Under the pieces are notes generated by a model. It saw only the letters and a list, made by a program, of their open reading frames with translations. It had not been told where the DNA came from and ran no database searches. The position numbers and the translations under genes are program-made. 64,000 bases of DNA from Chitinophaga caseinilytica (lineage in GTDB: Bacteria > Bacteroidota > Bacteroidia > Chitinophagales > Chitinophagaceae), in the NCBI RefSeq assembly GCF_038396765.1, contig NZ_CP150096.1, positions 3,083,001 to 3,147,000 of the forward strand, read 5' to 3'. Of this stretch, positions 46,301-53,765 are shown piece by piece; positions within the stretch are counted from its first letter, which is position 1, and each line of letters begins with the position of its first letter.

Positions 46301-48120
46301 AATTTCACGTTGATAGCGAGCTCTGTGGTGGTGAACGTGATTTTGGCGGTGGCGCCGAAGGAGAAGTTTTTGGTGGTGGAATTGAAGCTGACGGCCAGGT
46401 TCATCAGCGTGATGGTTTGGATCCATTTCGGGGGATTGGACACGCCGAACATCTGTACCACATACGAGATGAGGTCGCCGATAACGATGGGGTCGCCGTC
46501 TTTGGTGCGGCCGTTGAATTGCCAGCCGCCTTCGGGCGTATTGTTGATGGACGCGCTCAGTTCCACGCCCACTTTGCCGATCTGCAATACCGTGGCCACG
46601 CTTCCCTGTATCGGTTGCTGGATGTTGGTAGGGTCGCGGGTGAAGTGGAGCTTGAATACGTTGATGGCGATATTGTTCGTGATCTGCCAGACGGTGGCCG
46701 ATTGCGCATCGAACCGGAAGCTTTGCACCGATGGCACCACGCCGATTTCGAGGACGGAGAATGAAAAATCGGGCACACCTTCCGGAACGGTCACCGTTCC
46801 TTCGAAAAGCTGCATGGCGATGGCGGTAAGGCTCAGCGTTTTCCCGGGCGCGAGCCCGGCCGTGATGGCCCAGTCGGGGTTATCCTCCGTTTTCCGGAGC
46901 GCGCACAGGAGGAAGTTGCCCGTCCCCACCTCGAAAATACCGTACAGATCGCCCAGCACGTTTCGCGTGAGGGGGTCGGTGAGGTTGTAGATATTGAACC
47001 CGATGGAAATCTTCGTGATGGAAAAATACCCTTCGATGACGGGCCAGGAAGAAGCGGTGGCCACTTCGAACTGCAATTGCGTGAGCACGCTGGTGGTGGC
47101 GTTGAAATTGACGAACAGCGCGTTGATATCGATTTGCGGAATACTGCTTAAGCCTGCGGGCAGGGAGTTCATGAAATCCGTTCCGCCCGCCAGGGCGAGC
47201 AGGTCTGAGAAGCTGGGCAACGTTACCTTTTCGCCGGGTTGCAGCCCGAAAGCCCATTCCGTAGTGCTTCCCAGGCTGGCGCCGAGGTACGCCGGCACGT
47301 TGACGCCGCCCAGCACGAAGGTGCCGGTTACACTGGCGGTGGTTTGCCAGTTTGCGGCAGGCGCCTGTTTGGTGAGCGTAAGGTTTACCTGGAGCCCCGG
47401 TAGCAGGAGAATTTGTTTGTCCACGATCGTCCAGCCGTTGGTCACGGAAACGCCGATGGTAAAGTAAGTGATGGATTTTATATTGACGTTGTACGAAACA
47501 TCGAAACTGTTGATCTGGATCCCGGTGAGCGCGCCGGCCAGCACGGAAGGGAGGAACTGCGTGATGTCTTGCCCCGCCAGCAGGGAACTGATTTCCGCCG
47601 GGGTGAGGTTTTGATCGCCACCCTCGGCGATGCCGATCTGCCAGTCGCCGCCCGTACCGCTTTGCAGCACGATGGGAATGCCGCTGCCGGATACGCCTTT
47701 GCTGGTCACGTTGAGGTTGAACCGGAAGCTTTGCAGACTGAATTTTTCCGACAGCGTTTTGTTGAAGGAGATGTTGCCCGCCGTGATCCAGTCTAAAACG
47801 GGGAGGGTAGGCGTGTAGCTGGCCGGGAATATGGCATCCACGGCCCCTACCACCTGGTCTTCCTGCACATCGAAAGTGAGCGTCAGCGCGAGGGTTTTAT
47901 ATCCCAGCAGTCCCGACGTCCCTTTCACGGTCACCGAATCCGCTCCGGGCGCGGGTTTTTCGGCGTTGGTGAGCAGGAGCGTTTCCTGTTGCAACACATC
48001 CTGGAAGAACGTGTCCATGAAATCCAGCCCGAAATCTGCCGGGGTAATGAGCATGTCCCCGTTCGGCTGGATGGGGATGGCTTCCATTTTCTCGATGATC
48101 TGTGCTATCAGTGAGGGCAT
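43363..48120 (-). CDS. Giant repeat protein, 1585 aa (possibly DUF6603)
   Basis: No signal peptide. Residues about 155-780 contain some six imperfect repeats of about 115-130 residues, starting near 160, 289, 417, 532, 655 and 727. Each begins with a W-x-I/F strand followed by a glycine (WQIGIAEGG, WAFGLQPGE, WAITAGLAPG, WQFNGRTKDG) and a helix, then a strand such as VNFNATTSVL or VSFNSTTKNFSF. The region 850-1290 is strand- and glycine-rich with large aromatic segments (FAFYFWFGGDHEGDFVITLG, IMWKPFHYDI) and may correspond to DUF6603, known from large bacterial and fungal proteins; I hold that at low confidence. Starts 14 bp after the second kinase-like gene. Confidence 0.75.
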   Translation of the reverse strand: MPSLIAQIIEKMEAIPIQPNGDMLITPADFGLDFMDTFFQDVLQQETLLLTNAEKPAPGADSVTVKGTSGLLGYKTLALTLTFDVQEDQVVGAVDAIFPASYTPTLPVLDWITAGNISFNKTLSEKFSLQSFRFNLNVTSKGVSGSGIPIVLQSGTGGDWQIGIAEGGDQNLTPAEISSLLAGQDITQFLPSVLAGALTGIQINSFDVSYNVNIKSITYFTIGVSVTNGWTIVDKQILLLPGLQVNLTLTKQAPAANWQTTASVTGTFVLGGVNVPAYLGASLGSTTEWAFGLQPGEKVTLPSFSDLLALAGGTDFMNSLPAGLSSIPQIDINALFVNFNATTSVLTQLQFEVATASSWPVIEGYFSITKISIGFNIYNLTDPLTRNVLGDLYGIFEVGTGNFLLCALRKTEDNPDWAITAGLAPGKTLSLTAIAMQLFEGTVTVPEGVPDFSFSVLEIGVVPSVQSFRFDAQSATVWQITNNIAINVFKLHFTRDPTNIQQPIQGSVATVLQIGKVGVELSASINNTPEGGWQFNGRTKDGDPIVIGDLISYVVQMFGVSNPPKWIQTITLMNLAVSFNSTTKNFSFGATAKITFTTTELAINVKFSLENEGNNNFKNVMSGDITLKHVSNGGESVFHINFTSGTTDTRLTASWEALTPSEYLQLADIVGAFGFDMPTVPAGLDLALKSASMMYDFTSSTLAFSLESANYGKAVFLAMKNPADQQWIYYFGLASDLVIDLANLPIIDKVATLIPAGKLEITAVDVNFVSIVTTKALATTINNQIKALVADPAGYPLLPEDGLNGKVSFSMTVNIGGTLYPLSLVLGGDSSNGATMELAAVGDDAVKAKWFNIQKNFGPLYFDKIGIGYKDSRIYVMVNVTATASGLSIGLNGFGISSAISSFDIAFALSGISITYNSGPILVSGGLMGSFSPVNLYGDILVKTPALTIGGIGGYTEVEGKPSMFLYAVLNFPIGGPPFFFVTGLSAGFGFNRKLVIPDITGVATFPFVVWATGGGPTPDPTKDIAAQVNGVLADIVQKGIVAPQIGSSWLAAGINFTSFEMVNSFALLTVMFGTRLEIALLGLSRVVLPPGTGGSTGIPAVAYAELAIKASYVDGSGMISIQGQLTDSSYVLAKACHLTGGFAFYFWFGGDHEGDFVITLGGYNSNYTVPDWYPKVPRLGVSWKVDSHLMIKGALYFALTSNAIMAGGLMEAVWQSGGIRAWFILQADFLIMWKPFHYDIVANTDIGASFTVNLLFTKKTITIHVGVGLHVWGPEFSGKATIHVTIISFTISFGAGSQNKPQQIGWDEFTRDMLPQLPAGASQGLQTASNADVCKILVADGLLAQLSDKPGELNWIVNAEKFELTTDAIIPSKEWDFTNNKNDKISIVIDPDIPAPLQNTDFGVRPVGLDSSAFQSKQVIEIISDNGDLSTFHATPILKNVPKGLWQKVSFNRNGNPNVGDPLNDTTLKDVLTGFTMVPYKDCPASTLPIDLQYLQFRLDPELQYFTWTETYVPLTDDFKDVTVSGTIMANKAQANRPMLLSAVTDLGFDLDVQINVVELADPETYYLLASPLFRLLGEEKTKL

Positions 48121-48134
48121 AATGAGGTGAATTG

Positions 48135-50105
48135 TCAGTTAACAGGAAGTGCTTCGTGCAGGCTTACATCTTCAACATGCAGCGAATTGGTAATGGAGGT
48201 TTGCAGCAGGAGCAACCGGGCGGCATATCGCGCGTCTCCCAACGGCTGTACCTGCTGCTGGTCGACGATCGCAGTGGTCGGGATGTTGGGAAAAAAGGTA
48301 GGCAGGGCGTACGTAACGGGAAGCTGCTGGGTAGCTGGGGGTGGATTGGGATTGTCTATCGTCACGGAGTTGGTGATCTGCACCTGGGCGCCGATAGAAT
48401 CAACGATCTGCTGCATACCTATCCGGTAATAATAAATGGGGATGTCCAGCTGCGAAAGGTCGGTCAGGCATTGGTTGCCCGCCAGTACGTAGAAGTCCGG
48501 AAGGTCGGGTGCCTGGTAATTGCGCGCATCCACTTCAAGCTGTCGCCTGACGAGCGTTTGCATCGTGTACAGCTGGCCGGTGGCATTTAATGGGTTGAAG
48601 TAGTAGGGGGCGATATAGGTATTCTTGAATTCCGCGGTAGCGTAAGGGATGTATCGCACTACCACATTGTTCAGCCGGGTGAACCAGGCATCGAAAGCAA
48701 GGTTTTGCTGCGCGGCCCGCAATACCGTCATGCCGTCTGCAAACCCCGTCAGCAAAGCTGGCTGGTCTATCGGCACATATTGCTTGTTGCGGATGCCTTC
48801 CCATTGCCACAACCGGTTCTCCTTGTAATCGGGTTCGTATTTCTGGTCCAGGAAACAGTTATTCCCGGTGGCAGTCGGCGGTGGGGTTACCCAGGTGAAA
48901 TCCTGTGCATTCAGGAAGAGCCCGTTGATCCCGCCTATCGGTAATCCAAGACCATCTATCAGGCTGGTGGCGCCGATGGAGTCGGTAGCCTTGTTCAGTG
49001 ATATTTCCATATCTATCAGGTACGGCAGGTACGCTTTCACCCGGAGGTTTTCCAGGTGAAGGTCCTGCATGGAAAAGCTGCAGGCCAGCGCGGCGATCGC
49101 CCCTTCCGTGAGGTAAAACGTCCGGATAACGGCCGCGGCATTTTGGCTTTTGAAAATGAGGTAGTCGCTCTGCGCAAAAGGGTAATATCCGTTGAATTGT
49201 ATGGACGTGCCAGACAGATCGTTGTTGAGGTATTCGATGTAACCATACGCGGCGCGCAACGGCAGGGGCGGGCCGGCCAGATATGTCGACTGGTAATTGC
49301 GTGGCAGGATGCCGTAGACGGGTACGGGTAATCCTGTAAATCCGGGATGGGTAGTCTTGTAAGCCGCCAGTTGTGCGTTGTAAATCTCGAAAAGACTGGC
49401 CGTCATAAACCTGGGAACAATGGCGTTGACAACGTCCGACCGGCCCGCCAGCAGACAGTCTGCCTCAATATCGCTGGGTTTGTACACGAGTCTTTTCACT
49501 TCGGTAACCGGGTTGTAATCAAACAATCCTACAACATCCACATTAAATGCAAGGATCAATACCTGTGTACCGCCTTTGTGGAAATCGGAACCGGTGGACC
49601 GGATGGCGGTCAGCTCCTGTATGGCGTTAATGGTGTTAGGCGTCAGTGCGTCGAAGAAGGCTTCGAGCAGGGCTTTATCGGCATACAGCCGCCGGCACGC
49701 CTGCTCGATATTGCCTGTAAAATGATTATAGAGCAATTGAAGCGCGCCGGTGGAAACCGTGAACGTGTTCCTGAAAGCCAGGCGGCTGGCGGGGTAGTTG
49801 TTCAGGATGTTGGTATTGAAATATTGCTCGTACGTCTGGTTGTTGGGGATGTTGAGCCGTAATGCCTGGTCTACCGCCGTGCCGATAAACAAATCAAACA
49901 TCTTTGCCATTTCATTCATGAGGTTGGCGGATCTCACGGCAGTTCGCACAAAGCTGTAGTTGGCTGCGCCGAGATTGGTGGCCAGCGTTGTTCGGAAAAA
50001 TGTTTGTGCATCTTGCAGATAGTCGAGGTACAATGATGCGCGATAGTTGTCTGGTGGTGTAACGCGCAGGGCTTTCAGTTCGGCGACCAATTCAGGATAT
50101 GTCAT
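48135..50105 (-). CDS. Stand-alone LanM-dehydratase-like (DUF4135-type) protein, copy B
   Basis: 656 residues from the ATG at 50105; homology to copy A begins there, although an in-frame ATG at 50219 adds 38 residues. The sequence matches the N-terminal dehydratase domain of LanM synthetases: SD174FH176KGG, VYK209PSD, D348LH350LEN353 followed 12 residues later by LID365ME, and R484YIPYAT490. Their order and local spacing equal the residues that CylM needs for Ser/Thr phosphorylation (Lys, Asp, His, Asn, Asp) and phosphate elimination (Asp, His, Arg, Thr). There is no LanC cyclase domain. Clearly paralogous to copy A. Directly upstream of the giant repeat gene. Confidence 0.75.
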   Translation of the reverse strand: MTYPELVAELKALRVTPPDNYRASLYLDYLQDAQTFFRTTLATNLGAANYSFVRTAVRSANLMNEMAKMFDLFIGTAVDQALRLNIPNNQTYEQYFNTNILNNYPASRLAFRNTFTVSTGALQLLYNHFTGNIEQACRRLYADKALLEAFFDALTPNTINAIQELTAIRSTGSDFHKGGTQVLILAFNVDVVGLFDYNPVTEVKRLVYKPSDIEADCLLAGRSDVVNAIVPRFMTASLFEIYNAQLAAYKTTHPGFTGLPVPVYGILPRNYQSTYLAGPPLPLRAAYGYIEYLNNDLSGTSIQFNGYYPFAQSDYLIFKSQNAAAVIRTFYLTEGAIAALACSFSMQDLHLENLRVKAYLPYLIDMEISLNKATDSIGATSLIDGLGLPIGGINGLFLNAQDFTWVTPPPTATGNNCFLDQKYEPDYKENRLWQWEGIRNKQYVPIDQPALLTGFADGMTVLRAAQQNLAFDAWFTRLNNVVVRYIPYATAEFKNTYIAPYYFNPLNATGQLYTMQTLVRRQLEVDARNYQAPDLPDFYVLAGNQCLTDLSQLDIPIYYYRIGMQQIVDSIGAQVQITNSVTIDNPNPPPATQQLPVTYALPTFFPNIPTTAIVDQQQVQPLGDARYAARLLLLQTSITNSLHVEDVSLHEALPVN

Positions 50106-50389
50106 AACAATAAGGTTTTTCGGACAATACGCGACACGTACACCTGGCGCATGTTTGCGCGAGATGAGCCATGGTGCACCAACACCGGGTACCTGGAATG
50201 TTGGTTGTACCAGCTGCATAGCAGGGCTACGTGACTAGTTGATCACAATAAAAACTCAGCAGGAAGATGAATGATGAATTACTGATTACGGGTTTAATGG
50301 ATTTTACAATGAATCTATTTTAGGGCTAGACGATCAGTTAAATAGGGCGATATGAATGTAGCACTATTTCTTTTATTTCGACAAAAGTA
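50106..50389 (-). promoter_or_regulatory. Duplicated promoter and leader of copy B
   Basis: On the minus strand a TACTTTTG (-7 consensus, 50382-50389) lies 277 bp upstream of the ATG at 50105. The sequence between matches the leader of copy A in several blocks: AAAGTATTTT with the GCACTATTT region, the GGCTAGACGAT block, and AGGAAGATGAATGATGAATT. No -33 element fits well. The long leader could be an untranslated regulatory region or, from 50219, an N-terminal extension. Confidence 0.5.
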
Positions 50390-50612
50390 TTTTAGCAAAA
50401 ATAAAAACTTAACAATTCAATTCGTACATGAATACAGCTTTTTCGTACGGTGAAAAACAGCTTTCATTTATAGCCTGTCTTTCATGAATAATATATTTTA
50501 TAAATATTTTTACATTTCTCTATAATTGCCTGTCATGGCCGGTTGCGGCTGCTGCAAAGGTATGTTGCCGGATGTCCGACTTGTTTGAGTTTTCAACTGA
50601 TGCAACGGGTTT
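50390..50612. other. AT-rich spacer between the paralogues
   Basis: About 220 bp of AT-rich sequence (with ATATATTTTATAAATATTTT near 50490) between the end of copy A and the promoter of copy B. No gene or clear terminator seen. Confidence 0.4.
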
Positions 50613-52598
50613 TCAATTGACGGGAATTACCTGTTGCGGATTCATGCCTCCTGCGGCTAATGCATTCGTGATGGTGGGCGTTAGCAGCAATGAGCGCGCC
50701 GGGTTGCCCGGCGGATTAGCCAACGGAAATACCTGTGCCTGGTATACGATGGTGGTGGTGGGAATGTTGGCCAGGAACGTAGCCCGTCCCAGCACCGGCG
50801 CCACCTGGAATGGAACGGTGGCCGGCGGCGGCGCGGCATTGTTGATCGTTACCGTGGCAGGGATTGGCACCTGCGCGCCGTTGGAGTCGATGATTTCCTG
50901 CATGCCGATCCGGTAATAGTAAATCGGTATATCCACCTGCTGGAGGTCGGTCAGGCATTGCACGCCCGCCAGCGACAGGAAGTCAGGGTTCGCGCCAGGC
51001 ACATAATTGTTCGCTTTCGCGGTAAGCTCACCTGTGATGAGCTGTTGTAACGTATATGCATTGCCGGTCGCATTCATGGGGTTCAGGTAATACGGCGTAA
51101 CGAAACTGTTCTTGAAAAAGGAAGTAGGATAGGGGAGATAGCGCACCACAACATTGTTCAGCCGCGCGAACCAGCCATTGAAAGCAAGGTTCTGCTCCGC
51201 GAACGCCAGTACCGTCATTCCATCTGCAAAGCCCGTCAGCAGCGAAGGTTGATCGATCATCACATTTTGCTTGTTCCGTGTGCCGGACCATGTCCATAAA
51301 CGGTTCTGATAGAACACTGTTTCATAGTCCTGGTCGAGGTAACAGTTTGCCCCTGAAGCGGTGGGGGCAGGGGTGCTCCATCCGAATTCCTGCGCATCGA
51401 GGTACAACCCGTTGATGCCGCCGGCCGCCAGCCCGAACACGTTCGCGATGAGCACCGTCGACTCAATGCTGTTCGAAGCCTTCGCCAGGCTTACTTCCAT
51501 GTCTATCAGGTAAGGCAGGTACCCTTTTACCCGTACGTTTTCCAGGTGGAGGTCCTGAATGGAAAAGCTGCATGCCAGCGCGGCCGTTGCGCCTTCCGTC
51601 CGGTAGAAAGCCTGTGTGATGGCGGCGGCGTTCTGGCTTTTGAAGATCATGTAATCGCTTTGCGCGAAAGGGAAGTAGCCGTTATACTGGATGGTGGTGC
51701 CGGAAAGATCGTTGTTGAGATATTCGAGATATCCGTAGGCGGCGCGCACCGGCAGGGGTGGCCCGCCGACATGTGCCGATTGAAAGCTGCGCGGCAGAAT
51801 ACCGTAAGTCGTTACCGGCAGCCCGGTAAACGCGGGATTGGCAAGCTTGTAGGCGGCCAGTTGCGTGTTGTATATTTCGAACAGGCTGGCTGTCATAAAC
51901 CCGGGCGTGATGGCGTTGATCACCGCAGATTTGCCCGCCAGCAGGCAATCCGTCTCGATGTCGCTGGGTTTGTACACGATCCGTTTGTCCGTGGTCATGG
52001 TGGTGTCGCCCGCGGCTTCGGTCACATCCACCGTTAATGTAAAGATCAACACCTGTTTGCCGCCTTTGTGGAAATCCGAGCCGGTCGATTTAATGCGCGA
52101 AAGCCCCCAGACAACGTTCGTCGTGTTGGGAGACAGCTCATCGAAAAAAGTGCCCAACGCATTCCTGTCGGCGTACACGCGCTGGCAGGCCTGCTGGATA
52201 TTGCCGGTGAAATGATTGTACAGCTGCAGCAGCGCATTGGTGGAAACGGTGTAAATACCCCGGAAGGTGTTCCGGGTGCCCGGATAGCCTGGGGTCAGGA
52301 TATTGTTATCAAAATATTGCTGGTACGTTTCGTTGTTGGGAACATTGAGGAGAAGTGCCGCATCCACCGCCGCGCCAATGTACAGGTCAAACATCGCTGC
52401 CATTTCATTCAGCAGGTTGGCCGACCTGACGGCCGTTCTCACGAAACTGTAATTCGGCGCGCCGATATTGGCGGCCAGGGTAGTCTGGAAGAACGTTTGC
52501 GCCTGCTGCAGATAGTCGAGGTACAAAGACGCGCGGTTCACATCCGGCGGCGTTACGCCCATGGCCCTCAGGATAGCTTCTAATTGGGTTCTGTTCAT
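50613..52598 (-). CDS. Stand-alone LanM-dehydratase-like (DUF4135-type) protein, copy A
   Basis: 661 residues from the ATG at 52598, chosen because paralogy with copy B begins there (MNRTQLEAILRAMGVTPPD against MTYPELVAELKALRVTPPD); a TTG at 52658 is in frame. The catalytic set is complete: SD175FH177KGG, VYK210PSD, D349LH351LEN354, LID366ME and R486YLPYPT492. After these the protein has only about 170 more residues and no LanC zinc-site motifs. Most positions look identical to copy B by eye. First gene of the array. A kinase/lyase acting on Ser and Thr is the simplest reading; the substrate is unknown. Confidence 0.75.
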   Translation of the reverse strand: MNRTQLEAILRAMGVTPPDVNRASLYLDYLQQAQTFFQTTLAANIGAPNYSFVRTAVRSANLLNEMAAMFDLYIGAAVDAALLLNVPNNETYQQYFDNNILTPGYPGTRNTFRGIYTVSTNALLQLYNHFTGNIQQACQRVYADRNALGTFFDELSPNTTNVVWGLSRIKSTGSDFHKGGKQVLIFTLTVDVTEAAGDTTMTTDKRIVYKPSDIETDCLLAGKSAVINAITPGFMTASLFEIYNTQLAAYKLANPAFTGLPVTTYGILPRSFQSAHVGGPPLPVRAAYGYLEYLNNDLSGTTIQYNGYFPFAQSDYMIFKSQNAAAITQAFYRTEGATAALACSFSIQDLHLENVRVKGYLPYLIDMEVSLAKASNSIESTVLIANVFGLAAGGINGLYLDAQEFGWSTPAPTASGANCYLDQDYETVFYQNRLWTWSGTRNKQNVMIDQPSLLTGFADGMTVLAFAEQNLAFNGWFARLNNVVVRYLPYPTSFFKNSFVTPYYLNPMNATGNAYTLQQLITGELTAKANNYVPGANPDFLSLAGVQCLTDLQQVDIPIYYYRIGMQEIIDSNGAQVPIPATVTINNAAPPPATVPFQVAPVLGRATFLANIPTTTIVYQAQVFPLANPPGNPARSLLLTPTITNALAAGGMNPQQVIPVN

Positions 52599-52874
52599 TT
52601 CGAAACGGGTTTTAAAGCAATGTATGACACGTACAACGCGCCCATCCACTCCGGGCAAACGGTTGAAAATCCTGCATCCGTTTGGGAAATGCGGTTTTCA
52701 CGCGATGCGCTGCACGGCTACGTGATGAATTATCAATACTGAAACGCTGACAGGAAGATGAATGATGAATTACGGGTTCAATAAATATTTAGGATTGAAC
52801 AATCAATGCTAGACGATTTTGTCAAAATAGGGCAGTATGAAATTAGCACTAATTATTTTATTTCAGCAAAAGTA
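52599..52874 (-). promoter_or_regulatory. Promoter and long leader of copy A
   Basis: A minus-strand TACTTTTG at 52867-52874 lies 269 bp upstream of the ATG, nearly the same distance as in copy B, with shared blocks in between (AGGAAGATGAATGATGAATTAC, GCTAGACGAT, TTAGCACT). Inside it a 22-codon frame (52677 to 52612) ends just before the gene and contains R-C-T-C-H; there is no independent support for it. Confidence 0.5.
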
Positions 52875-52918
52875 TTTTCCGACGATGATGTTTTTTGATT
52901 GCCTGAGGATAAAAGTAG

Positions 52919-53022
52919 GTGAGCGGAAACGCAGGATGGTGAAGTGTTTCAGAGAAATGAAAATATTTGTATGCTTGGGGAGAAACAACAGTAAGCGGAA
53001 ACGTAGGTTGATGCATCGTTTC
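52919..53022. repeat. Imperfect direct repeat, two copies
   Basis: Two 32-bp units, 52919-52950 and 52991-53022, share GT-AGCGGAAACG-AGG-TG and GTTTC with several differences; they start 72 bp apart. They lie between the array promoter and a terminator. Possible regulatory repeats or relics of a duplication. Confidence 0.45.
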
Positions 53023-53032
53023 GCGTGAAATC

Positions 53033-53064
53033 AAAAAGGTACCCCATGCCGTGGGATACCTTTT
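53033..53064 (-). terminator. Terminator of the 53092 gene
   Basis: Hairpin AAAAGGTA-CCCA / TGGG-TACCTTTT directly downstream (minus strand) of the stop at 53092. On the minus strand the stem is followed by TTTTTGATTT. Confidence 0.7.
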
Positions 53065-53091
53065 CTATTGCGTTGTCGAATGTACGGTAGA

Positions 53092-53667
53092 CTATTTCAC
53101 TACGTACAACATGTCTTCATAATCATGCGCGGCTACATACAGGGGCACTTCGGCCCAGGGAGCCTTTCCTTTGGCAGCGGCCACGGTATGTTTGGCCAGT
53201 TCCTGTACCCGGAGGATGACGAGATATTCATGCAGCTCGCATGCCTCGCGCAACTGATCGTCGCGGAAACCTTCTGTTTCCATATATCTTTTATTGGTTT
53301 CCTGCAGGGGTTCGAAGCCCGTGATGGTGAGGGTTTTTTCGGATTCCCCGCTGAAATCCTGCAGCCAGTCAAGGTTTTCACGGTTGGCGATGGATTCGTA
53401 AGCCAGCAGGTGCAGGAACCAACGGTCGAAATGCGTCGTAAAACTGTTCATTTCGAGATAGAGCGCCTTGATCTCGAGCTCCTCTTCATCCGTCATGTAC
53501 GTCCAGGAATGATTGAAATACGCCGTGAGCGGCGCCTGGAGGTGCAGCAGGTCTTTGCCGATCACTTGCTGGAATCCGGACGCCGGCAGTTGCGCCAGCA
53601 TCGATTCCGCTTCCCGGATGGCCGTTTCTATTTGACCCGACTGGATGAGTTCCTGTATTTGTTGCAT
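53092..53667 (-). CDS. Hypothetical soluble helical protein
   Basis: 191 residues from the ATG at 53667 (an in-frame ATG at 53685 adds six). No signal peptide; helical throughout, with MQQIQELIQSGQIETAIREAE at the start, a HSWTYMTDEEELEIKALY segment and a FDRWFLHLLAYES helix. I recognise no family. It is monocistronic, flanked by terminators at 53033 and 53713, and lies between the large-protein array and the fucosidase locus. Confidence 0.7.
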   Translation of the reverse strand: MQQIQELIQSGQIETAIREAESMLAQLPASGFQQVIGKDLLHLQAPLTAYFNHSWTYMTDEEELEIKALYLEMNSFTTHFDRWFLHLLAYESIANRENLDWLQDFSGESEKTLTITGFEPLQETNKRYMETEGFRDDQLREACELHEYLVILRVQELAKHTVAAAKGKAPWAEVPLYVAAHDYEDMLYVVK

Positions 53668-53712
53668 GCTGCAAAGAAAGGACAATTCGCGTAAATGGCG
53701 AATTAATACAAA

Positions 53713-53748
53713 AAAGGGTAGCCGACCCGCTTCGGCCAGCTACCCTTT
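53713..53748 (-). terminator. Terminator of the fucosidase operon
   Basis: A 10-bp perfect stem AAAGGGTAGC / GCTACCCTTT, 17 bp past the stop of the GH29 gene. On the minus strand the stem runs into TTTTTTGTA. Confidence 0.8.
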
Positions 53749-53765
53749 CTATTTTAATGCTCTCG

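Noticed and set aside
50535..50588. An 18-codon plus-strand frame with GCGCCKG, considered as a lanthipeptide-like precursor
   Set aside because: It is on the strand opposite to the array, has no leader sequence or Ser/Thr to dehydrate, and no promoter or start context.
52612..52677. A 22-codon frame with RCTCHT before copy A, considered as a precursor peptide
   Set aside because: No equivalent with the same reading frame exists in the copy B leader, and its few Cys/Thr residues are not enough evidence.
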